From Tenebrio molitor (taxonomy: Eukaryota; Arthropoda; Insecta; Coleoptera; Tenebrionidae), in NCBI RefSeq assembly GCF_963966145.1, contig NC_091049.1, positions 16,678,001 through 16,742,000 on the forward strand: a stretch of 64,000 nucleotides of DNA. The letters are read 5' to 3'. Shown here piece after piece: positions 46,330-54,394 of the stretch (its first letter is position 1; each line of letters opens with the position of its first letter). The notes beneath the pieces were generated by a model. It worked only from the letters and a program-made list of their open reading frames with translations, did no database searches and was not told the origin of the DNA. The translations under genes were made by a program, and so were the position numbers.

Positions 46330-46587
46330 GTGGAGGGAGAAAAGACTAGAGATGGCATTTCCTATGCTTCCCATGTTAAAATTCCGTACCCTCTAAAAGC
46401 ACGTGCAACAACCTTTTATGACCCAGTCCACAATGTGCTAGATAAAGAAGCACAATGCGCGTGGAAGGAAGGCGAAGGAAGCCATTGGCCTAGCGTCTAT
46501 ATTCAGAAACCTTTTATGACTCTGTAGTTTTCGCGGGCCGGTACACGTATTTGAATTAGTGCCATCTCCAGTCTTTTCTCCCTCCAC
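46330..46587. mobile_element. MULE-type MITE with 10-bp target duplication
   Basis: Inverted ends GTGGAGGGAGAAAAGACT-GAGATGGCA pair across 258 bp. The flanking direct repeat GGTTTACGAC is perfect (46320-46329 and 46588-46597). A 9-11-bp duplication suggests Mutator-type mobilisation. It interrupts LINE E ORF2. An open frame through it (46318-46527) is incidental. Confidence 0.8.
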
Positions 46588-48509
46588 GGTTTACGACGAC
46601 TATCATAAAAGGTTTGAGAAAGAAAGATGCAGCTCGCAGAAGGTATAACTCAACGAAATCGGCTGATGATTACAACCACTTTAGATCTTTTAGATATTCA
46701 ATAAAATCTGAAATTAAGATTGCTTATTCAAAATATCTACAGCATGTTAATAAGTCATTGAAGCAGAATCCTAAAAGTTTTTGATCCTTTGTAAAATCGA
46801 AAAGAGATTCCAACGCTATTCCGTCAGAAATGTGCTATGGTAATAAAAATCTCAGTAATCCGGATGAAATTGCTGATGCCTTTGCTGATCACTTCGCTCA
46901 GTCTTTTATTAATAACAATAATAACAGTCGATCTTATAATCAGGATGGTCTTAATTTTAGTTTAAATGCTAATATTATAAGTATCACCTCGGTAACTGAA
47001 GATGATGTAATTAAAGCCTTTAAGCAATTGAAACCGAAATTGACAACAGGTCGAGACAAAATTCCTGCCTTTATAGTGCGTGACTGTATGTATGTTTTCG
47101 TTGGACCACTAACAAGGATATTCAATCTCATGCTCAATTCAGGTAAATTCCCTAATCAATGGAAAACTTCAAGAATTTGTCCAGTCTATAAAAAAGGTGA
47201 GAAATCTGAGATCAATAATTATAGACCGATTGCGATCATTTGTAATTTTGCCAAAATTTTTGAACTACTGCTACATACTTTCTTTCATAGTCATGTCTCT
47301 CGGACATTATCCCCACACCAGCATGGATTTATGAGAGGGCGCTCTGTTGAAACGAATCTAGTCTCACTCACGCAGTTTTTGGCTGAAGCTTTGAATGAAA
47401 ATAAACAGGTCGATGTAATATATACTGATTTTTCCAAAGCTTTTGACAGGATTGACCATCAGCTACTATTACATAAGCTATATCGGTTTGGCTTCTCCGA
47501 TCAGTTGATAAAATTAATGTGTTCTTATCTGTGCGATAGACATCTCTTTGTATGAGTGAATGGGTTCAAGTCAGGACTTTTCAGGCAGGGCACTGGGGTT
47601 CCTCAGGGTTCAGTGTTGGGACCCTTTCTCTTTAATATATTTATAGATGACATTGCAGATCACCTCGACACACCATTTCTTCTGTTTGCTGATCATTTAA
47701 AAATCTATGATAGGGCTAATTCAATTGAAGACTCTATGCGTTTGCAAAAGAATTTGGATGCAGTATATGAATGGTGTGTGACAAATAAGCTTTTGCTAAA
47801 TATTTCTAAATGTAATGTGATGACCTACGCGAGAGAAATGAACCCACTCTACATGGTGTATAAGATAAATGGATCGATGCTTGAGAAGCCTGACTCCATT
47901 CGTGATTTGGGTGTAAGTTTTAATTCAAAGCTTTCGTTTAATGATCACATTGATCTTGTGGCCCAATCAGCATTTAAGTAAGTCTCTGGGGTTTATAATG
48001 AGGAATAGTCGCTAGTTTGGTCACCTATCTACAATAATCACATTTCTACGCTTGAAAGGGTACAGCGAAGGTTTCTCAAGGCGGTTGCTTGTTTTATAGA
48101 TGGAGTTTATCCTCCTAGAGGTTATCCTCAGGAACTTCTTCTTGAAAGATTTAATCTTGTGTCGTTGGTTTCAAGACTTGTGGAGCATTCAATAACTTTC
48201 CTGTATCAAGTTCTGGATAATTTATATGATTGCCCTTATATACTATCTAAGATCTCTCTACGAGTTGCTCGACCTAATTCCAGAACTAAAAGTGTATTTT
48301 ACATGCCGACTGTCGGAACTAATGTAGAAGAGAGCTCTCCACTGATTCAGGTGTTCAGGAACTCCTCAGAAGTTGAGGAGTTGTTAGATAATTTTGCCTG
48401 CTCAATTCCAAGTATTAGGAGTTGCTTGAAACGAACATTGGCGAACAGATCATAGCTGCTGTCTTGTACCTTGTTCTTTAAATGGGCTTCACCATTGGAC
48501 AATGTAAAG

Positions 48510-48534
48510 AATAATAATAATAATAATAATAATA
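48510..48534 (+). repeat. (AAT)n tail of LINE E
   Basis: About eight AAT units close LINE E and abut the next, 5'-truncated retroelement fragment. Confidence 0.75.
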
Positions 48535-48987
48535 AATATTTTAAGTAAACAACAAAAGCAAGCATATCTTTTAGATATAGCTGTTCCAAATTCACCCAAT
48601 ATAACACAGACATATAACACAAAAATTAATAAATATTTAGAACTCCGTTGCTATGAGAAATCTTTGGTGTTTAAAAAAAAATTCGATTTTACCACTTATA
48701 ATTTCAGCAACGGGAATAGTACCGCAATCTCTTTTTAAAAATTTAAAAATTTTGGACTTAGAGAACACATTGGTAGTTGAAATTCAAAAAGGTATATTAT
48801 TGTACTCATGTCATATCGTGAGGAAATTCCTTAACATTGACACAGAACATAAAACACAAAAAAGTCAAAATGTGGAGGCGAGACGCCGGTAATTATGTTG
48901 ATAAGCACTGCACTATTACTTGATAGTATTATCCATAATAGTGTATGTACTCCGGCAAAATTGCCGTGCCGCCGGGTGGTGGAGGGT
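48535..48987 (+). pseudogene. 3' end of a non-LTR retrotransposon ORF (R2/R4-like), copy 2
   Basis: Plus-strand copy of the fragment at 2278-2825. Reads KQQKQAYLLDIAVPNSPNIT, frame change, then ILPLIISATGIVPQSLFKNL and YSCHIVRKFLN, followed by a G+C-rich 3' UTR ending GTGCCGCCGGGTGGTGGAGGG. It is more strongly 5'-truncated than copy 1 and begins right at the AAT repeat of LINE E. R4/Dong-type elements are known to favour TAA repeats, which would fit the position, but truncation into a microsatellite by microhomology is equally possible. Confidence 0.65.
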
Positions 48988-49016
48988 TAAAATATCGGAA
49001 GCGGGAAAAAACTTTT

Positions 49017-49310
49017 ATGCACAGGAATTTGGAAGCTTTGCATGACTGGCACTTTGATGAGGAAAGTTTTGAAATTACTTACTGGGACGTATTTGGGAGT
49101 TTAAACAAGAATGCGCACCCATTCTTCATCAAAGATGATGTAGTGGAAATACCTGAAGATCTTTTTGACAAACCGAAATTAGGAATATTAGGACTGATGT
49201 GGGATGTTTCTAAATATCCATTAGAAAACTTTGTAATTCAAAATACCAGCACAACACCGAACTCTATCGCTGTTTTAAAAAAAAACGCGAAAAAAACAAA
49301 GAGAAATTGA
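49017..49310 (+). CDS. Hypothetical protein, possibly a gene fragment
   Basis: 97-codon frame from ATG at 49017 (frame open further upstream through retroelement UTR). It reads MHRNLEALHDWHFDEE, VFGSLNKNAHPFFIKD, VEIPEDLFDKPKLGI and ends with a basic tail KKNAKKTKRN. I do not recognise the family. No signal peptide, membrane segment or zinc motif is visible. Composition (balanced acidic and aromatic residues, no low complexity) looks like real coding sequence, unlike most random frames here. It follows a truncated retroelement and precedes the convergent metalloproteinase pseudogene. It may be an exon or fragment of a host or viral gene. Confidence 0.4.
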   Translation: MHRNLEALHDWHFDEESFEITYWDVFGSLNKNAHPFFIKDDVVEIPEDLFDKPKLGILGLMWDVSKYPLENFVIQNTSTTPNSIAVLKKNAKKTKRN

Positions 49311-49510
49311 AGCTGTTGCGTTAGAGTAAGAGAAGCAGTATGAGAATATTTATTTAAATTATTATTTTTTTTAGGGAAAAATTTGTTGTATGGGAAATGG
49401 AATTGAGGATGTTTGTGTTTTTTTTTTAATGAATTTTTTTTTTGTTATTTTATGTGTTATTTATTTTAATCAGTTTCAAAACTATAAGAAGCCAGTTTAT
49501 TTAATAAAGT
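49311..49510. other. Intergenic, T-rich
   Basis: Lies between two convergent coding regions. Poly(T)-rich stretches and ATTTATTTTAAT-like sequence; nothing specific. Confidence 0.4.
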
Positions 49511-50890
49511 TTACAGTTGTCCCAAAATACCTAGACTGGGACAATGAATATTGAAAGTACAGAAATCAAATGGAGCAGCTTTTATTAACATATTTGAAAA
49601 TTCGTCAAATTCATATAAAATCGCTTTGTTATCTTTCTTTTTAAAAAAATACAATATGCCATTTCTATAGCGAAAGACAGCATTTACATCAGTTGAAACA
49701 CCAGGAAATAGTTCACTAGTAATTCCATGTTGTTTTGGTTTCATAGTGTATTCATTCAATTCAATATAATAAAATGATGATTTGAAGTTAATAATAAATT
49801 ATCCGGATAATTTATTGAACATAAGTCTGGTAAATTTGGTTCTAAAGACTTGGTTGAATTCGCCTTCGGCTCATAAGGATGTGCTAAATTTGGTTGTTCT
49901 GTAATAACTTGTTTATTTGTCGATATTTTAACAGTTGTTCTTGGTATTAATTCATATTTTAATCGTTCAGGCCTTCCATATAAATATTGAATTGCCCACA
50001 TATCGTCTTGAGTTAATTTATCAATATCACCTTTATAATAGGCGTACATAATTGACTTATTATTTGCAGAATGTTCACACCTAATGTATGCCCGATTTCG
50101 TGTACAGGTCGACCAGAACAGCTTGGCTAGTGACGCAGTGGACTGAAGTCCCGCCCACTAGCGGAGCGGACTTGTTTGTTGTGTCTGGAAGTGTTCAGAT
50201 CGTGTACAATCGGGCTAAAATCAGCGCGTCAAGCTTCAAGTGAACAGCATGTCCGGGCTGTTTTGAGCAGATTTGCTTCGTTGAGTGTACCGCACCTACA
50301 ACCGTAGCCACATCCTTGTCTTACAGACACTAGCTCGTTTCCTGGTCGGCGCATCTCAGGCGCCAAGCTATTCTGGTCAAGCTGTAATAATACTCGTACT
50401 GTATAAAAATTAGTTAGACCATCAGGTGTATTGCTTGATTCACCAAAATACCAATTTTCTGATTTATCATAATGAATTCCTAGACATTCATCATTATTTG
50501 GAAAGAAGCCATGTGCTAAAACATTACCTTTTCCATCAAAACTGCTAGAACATACTCCTTTTTGACACCGTGTATTATGATTATGTTGAAACAGCGTATT
50601 AGAAAATGAAATAAGTATATCCGGTTTAATACTATTATACTTGCCTACGGCTCTGGGCTGGTTGTGCCAGTACGCAAAATTTAAATTTGAAATAGACTGC
50701 CATTGATCAAAAGCTTTTCGTGTCAATTCTTTCATTTCATTTGTAGCTAATGAAAAATCCCATTTGAGAGTTGTTTTAGTCCATTTTTTATTATGTACTC
50801 TACAGGGTGTTTGCGAAGTTGAGGCGTTCTCTTTACGACTCCGGAATTGTTTTTCAAATTTGAGAACACCGAAAGAAAAATCTAATTACT
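49511..50890 (-). pseudogene. Matrix metalloproteinase pseudogene
   Basis: Minus strand. In order: an Arg-rich segment QFRSRKENAS (possible furin-type site), TPCRVHNKKWTK, LKWDFSLATNEMKELTRKAF, DILISFSNTLFQHNHN, GNVLAHGFFPNNDECLGIHY, ENWYFGESSN, then the zinc helix HEIGHTLGV. A one-base deletion (about 50077) puts the third histidine (EHS) in another frame. SIMYAYY (Met-turn) and DDMWAIQYLYG follow, a hinge, PDLC opening a hemopexin-type region, a second frame shift near 49800, and FPGVSTDVNAVFRYRNG. The enzyme would be a secreted zinc endopeptidase cutting matrix proteins. A 290-bp insert at 50106-50395 interrupts it just before HEIGH. No introns over about 250 codons. The hemopexin domain is short. 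Confidence 0.85.
50106..50395. mobile_element. MITE-like insertion in the metalloproteinase
   Basis: Near-terminal inverted repeat GACCAGAA(C/T)AGCTTGGC at the left (50109-50125) and right (about 50371-50385). Direct repeat GTAC at 50102-50105 and 50396-50399. Deleting the insert plus one GTAC restores FYTVHEIGH in frame. The right side has about 12 extra bases outside the repeat, so the exact end is uncertain. Confidence 0.65.
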
Positions 50891-51204
50891 TAATGTTTTC
50901 CACCTAAACTTAATCAAATGTCTTCTCTTCACTATTTCCACTGGACTTTCCTTGTTTGTATATAATTTTGGTTTAAAATCTCAATGCTAAATATATTTTC
51001 ATTTGTCTCATACGTATGATCAAAACCTGGACTGTTTAAACTGCAGAAATTTATAGTCTAAATATTTTTGTGTGCAACCGTACGCGAAATGAGCACTTCG
51101 CGTGCCTTGAGCAGGCCGCGAAATTGAATTTCGCAGCCGTTGCCTTGACGACGGCCGTAAAAGTAAAAGTCATTTCAATATTTATTTATTATCACAATTA
51201 CAAC
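50891..51204. other. Spacer with a foldback repeat
   Basis: No gene. About 51085-51165 holds CGAAAT/ATTTCG-type and GGCCG(C/T) inverted motifs similar to the foldback at 52549-52655. Confidence 0.4.
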
Positions 51205-51784
51205 ATATCTATCTCTATATTTGCCGTGTGATCTTACAAAATCTGGATTGGGTACAGTTAAAGTTTGAATAATGCCAGTTTTTGTGTCAGGAACGGCCGC
51301 TATTAGTACAGAATTTTCATCTGGTTTGAAGTTCCCGCCAATTTCAAATGGAGTGGTCGCTTCATGAATGACGAGTCGGTAAAAAAGATCCCAATTATCG
51401 ATCTAGAAGAATTAGGTTAATTTTTAACCGGTCAAAAAGGGAAATATCTAGTAACTAGTAACATATCCTGAATCCTGAATGGCATCAACAGACATTTTGG
51501 TTTATTTGTCTCTTCGCACGGCATCTGATATTTCCACGATTAAAATAACCTAAAAGGGAGCAGGTGATAACTTATCTTAACAGAATTTAACATTTACCTG
51601 CCACAATAAATAAATTCCAGTAAATAGGTAAGCCAATGCAACATTATCCGACACGGTTTTCACATTCTTCTCGTTACATCAGTCTCAAAGTCACTGTAAC
51701 ATTTTTTATATTGCTGTTTCGATTTTTCAGGTTTCAAATGCGACACTGCACAATTTATAATATTTTTTTAACTCTGGATGAGTA
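51205..51784 (-). pseudogene. Tyrosine-recombinase-like fragment, copy 1
   Basis: Minus strand. Degenerate duplicate of the copy immediately next to it. Contains ENSVLIAAVPDTKTGIIQTL and VPNPDFVRSHGK (51215-51320), sequence matching the ITD/MDL-type region (51470-51560), and the N-terminal core-binding region (51620-51784), with internal deletion and stops. In insects such proteins are phage-integrase-like (Crypton- or DIRS-related) recombinases. The catalytic RHRY region is not present in either copy. Confidence 0.6.
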
Positions 51785-52405
51785 CACGGAACAAGAGCTG
51801 CATATTTGCGGTATAATCTTACAAATTCTGGATTGGTGACAGTAAAAGTTCGTTTTATGCCAGTTTTTGTGTCAGGAACGGCCACTATTAATACAGAATG
51901 TTCATCCTTGATGTCCTCGATAGACATTTTGGTTAGTTCGTCTCTTTGCATGGCTCCTGATATTCCCATGATTAAAATGACCTAAAAAAGGGCAGATTAT
52001 ACAGCAAATCGATCTGGTCTCGTGTCAATACCTTAGACTTATTCGCCTGATAACCAACTGACTTTTTTTCAAAAAAGGTACCAATTTCAGAAACTTCGTA
52101 ACACCAGTGCCATCCCGTGTGTTCAGCGTGAGCTTCAACATTGAATATGTGCTCCATAAAGTTGAACTTTTCACAGTTTTTAATTTTTCCATTAAATAAG
52201 CCAAAACAACATTCTCCGACACCGTTTTCACATTATTTTTATTACACCGCTCTTTAAAGTCATTGTAACACTTATCGTACTGCCGTTTGGACTTTTCTGG
52301 TATTAAATTGGACACTGCACAATCTGCAATATTTTTTAACTCCGGGGAAGTAGACGGAACAAAAACGTTGTAATTTTCGTGCGACATTTTTCCAATTTTT
52401 CTCAA
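51785..52405 (-). pseudogene. Tyrosine-recombinase-like fragment, copy 2
   Basis: Minus strand, starting at MSHENYNVFVPSTSPELKNI (ATG near 52387). N-terminal SAM-like part: KSKRQYDKCYNDFKERCNK, ENVVLAYLMEKLKTVKSSTL, TLWSTYSMLKLTLN. A frame change near 52090 leads to KSKVLTRDQIDLLYNLP; another near 51975 leads to ILIMGISGAMQRDELTKMSI, whose R-D-E-L segment corresponds to the first catalytic Arg region (usually GACRR-EL). VLIVAVPDTKTGIKRTFTVT follows. It ends before the HxxR and Tyr motifs, joined to copy 1. Likely a Crypton-type or related recombinase remnant. Confidence 0.65.
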
Positions 52406-52548
52406 AATGAATTGTTTTATTTATGTCGTTTCCATAGCGACATGGAGACATGTAGGCCGACTTTATTTTTATTGACAGTGAAGGAAATTTTACTTGTTCA
52501 TTTTATAATTACAAATTTTCGGGTTGCACACAAAATGTTGTGTACACC

Positions 52549-52655
52549 TTGGCTACGAAATCCTTTGACGACCTCGAGATTGTCTTGTCTCGGCCGCAAA
52601 GCGGCCTTGACGACAATTTTTCTCTCGGTTCGTCAAAGTAGGATTTCGCAGCCTT
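52549..52655. repeat. Foldback repeat
   Basis: Arms GGCTACGAAATCCTTTGACGA and its near-complement (52630-52653), with a second inner palindrome CGGCCGCAAAGCGGCC. Non-coding. Confidence 0.6.
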
Positions 52656-52811
52656 GCTATACAAATAACTATTTACGGAACTGAGTTTTTAATTTAGATG
52701 ACCATTTTCATAGGTGCCATAGATTAAGGATGAAAACATAAAGCCACATACCTGAAATGTTAAAGAAGAAATCAATTGTTTTTACTGCACCATTAGGGTA
52801 CGCTTATGTTG

Positions 52812-52910
52812 GAGCTACGATGAGTGATAAAAGCGGCGACAAGAGCGAATTGCCATTTGAAAACCATGGCAGTTCGCTCTTGTCGCCGCTTTTATCGCTC
52901 ATCGTAGCTC
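52812..52910. repeat. 44-bp-arm hairpin (near-perfect palindrome)
   Basis: Arms 52812-52855 and 52867-52910 match at 42 of 44 positions (core AAAAGCGGCGACAAGAGCGA) around an 11-base loop. The only G+C-rich block in an A+T-rich neighbourhood. No coding content or flanking duplication identified. Confidence 0.75.
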
Positions 52911-53069
52911 GCTAGTTTTCTTAGTCCTTAGTCCTATTTTCTATGCATTTTTTTTCAACAAAAACCGGTATTTCTAACAAAACATCAAAAACAACGTTGA
53001 ATTTGACTTTTCACCCTTATTTTTAACCCCTAACTTCTAACTCAGATTTTCCCAAATCATCATTTTTTT

Positions 53070-54030
53070 AGGAAAATGAGTTGTGTAACGAAGTTACTAG
53101 GAAACGCTCCCGGTGGCGGAAAAATTCCGTTCTTTCTCCGAACCGGGCCAGAAAATTACCGCGGAGGCGACTACCTCAACCGCGTCCACCGAATCTGCCC
53201 CGGAACCCGTGTTTCTTCCGGCCGACAATACCCGGACTCCGCGCTGAACAGAGCTCCCCCCATCGCCACAGTCGCGCGCAGCCACCGAGTCAACAAAAGT
53301 ACCGCGCAGAGCCTGCAGAGCTCATTCCGATTCCTATCCTCCACCCGACTCTCCTAGCACCAGCTTCCGACCCCCGACTTCCGGCCCGTTCGCTCCCCTA
53401 GTGAGCGAACCAGGTCATCCCCTGTTTCCGGCCCGTTCGCTCCCCTAGTGAGCGAACCAGGTGTACAACCTTCAATCCCCATCCGGACAGAAGATCCTCC
53501 GAGCACACATAAAAGACCTGAAGCCATACCAAATGCCCGAACCTCCAGCTGATTTTGCCAACATTGGCAGGATGCCAAACCAACGGATACCACCGCCGCC
53601 AAACGGTCTGCTGAGCGTCCGACAACAGCTGGACCGAAGACTGGCCGGCCAGGCCGACCTCATGCAGGCACCCCGACGGGCCGCCCTCAAGATTCGGGAC
53701 CGGTTCCGACGAGCACCGCGTAACCCCCAGGAAGGGAGGACGGAGACCCGGACCACCAGGGACGTCCGGAGTACGTCTGCTTCGCCATGAACGAACCCGA
53801 CGCCAATGGGCCCAACTGCCAGCGGGGAAGCCTCCTCGCTCCCGCAAAACCTCCAAGCCCTCCTCGGACACCGACCTGCCGCCGACGTTGCCAACGCAGG
53901 CGAACTGCCAACCCGCCGCCCCGCCCGTGCCGATATCGAAGGAGAACCGAAAACACCCGCGGCGACTGTCGGGCCCCCTCGGTCCCCTTCTGTTCCCGCT
54001 GCGGGACAATGGGGCTGATGTCTTGCTAAT
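53070..54030 (+). pseudogene. Proline-rich, LTR-retroelement-like Pol tail
   Basis: Abruptly G+C-rich. 53460-53530 reads VYNLQSPSGQKILRAHIKDL followed by KPYQ, like the end of the integrase region of Gypsy-type Pol proteins, where such a motif precedes a disordered tail. Upstream and downstream frames are rich in Pro, Arg and Ser, with no recognised domain; overlapping frames on both strands are composition artefacts. A possible hydrophobic end (ADVLLIVLIAYYL) lies near 54020. RT, RNase H and LTRs are absent nearby. Assignment is tentative. Confidence 0.35.
53379..53462. repeat. Tandem duplication with internal palindrome
   Basis: A 37-bp sequence occurs at 53379-53415 and 53426-53462 (period 47). 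Each copy contains GTTCGCTC...GAGCGAAC around seven bases. Confidence 0.7.
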
Positions 54031-54223
54031 TGTCTTGATCGCATATTATTTAAATTCTTAACTGATAGAATACTAGACTATGTTAATGTGTAATCTTTTT
54101 TAATTATTATCTTTATCTTTTGTTTAGGTGATCGGCTTCGCCCTGAGCTGACTTCGGCTTTGCCTCTAGGCTGGCTTTGCCAGACTGTCAGATTGTTCCC
54201 TTTTGGTATTACGAATAAATGTT

Positions 54224-54394
54224 CTAAAATGTTCTATTTGGTAAATTTAAATTACATTTATTACAAGCAGCTCCTCGATATTGACCTGTACAGTGATCAT
54301 GATCTCTAACTTTATTATCTTTTTCAAGTTCACTATTACATATATGGCAGACTTTTGCGTTTTCAAAATTTTCTATATCTTCATTGGTCATGAT
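54224..54394 (-). pseudogene. Polinton-like DNA polymerase B-associated endonuclease VII-type fragment
   Basis: Minus strand. Reads LIMTNEDIENFENAKVCHIC, then KVRDHDHCTGQYRGAACNKC and NLN. The C-x2-C ... D-H-D-H-x-T-G ... R-G-A-A ... C-x2-C pattern is a recombination endonuclease VII-like zinc/HNH motif, which in insect genomes is commonly part of Polinton/Maverick-type DNA polymerase B proteins. The frame continues 5' beyond the hAT inserted at 54395 (57108-57125 encodes ILIVTLIM upstream of TNEDIE), so the hAT entered this gene. Nothing else of the polymerase is visible. Confidence 0.6.

Larger units (their letters stand above)
44609..48454 (+). pseudogene. CR1-like LINE E ORF2 (endonuclease + RT), twice interrupted
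   Basis: Endonuclease start ISIYYQNVRGFCTKTLEFYL with IIALTETWLNDS. Interrupted at 44908 by a mariner and resumed at 45798 (PPSCSNTDLL...). MVILSDFNITEFASC carries the GDFN-type block with G replaced by S. Interrupted again at 46330-46587 by a MITE. RT from 46830: TTGRDKIPAFIVRD, NQWKTSRICPVYKKG, YRPIAIICNFAKIFELL, QHGFMRGRSVETNLV, DVIYTDFSKAFDRIDHQLL, a stop at 47553-47555, GTGVPQGSVLGPFLFNIF and FLLFADHLKIYD. The catalytic FADD is FADH here. The tail ends LKRTLANRS and is followed by a (AAT)n tail. Confidence 0.88.

Noticed and set aside
46318..46527. 69-codon open frame
   Set aside because: Lies almost wholly inside a non-coding MITE between its inverted ends.
49511..50890. Endogenous large DNA virus insertion
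   Set aside because: MMP genes occur in some insect DNA viruses, but no second viral hallmark gene could be identified nearby; kept only as an alternative.
53097..54044. Long minus-strand frames rich in Gly/Arg
   Set aside because: Antisense shadows of G+C-rich proline-rich sequence; no domain.
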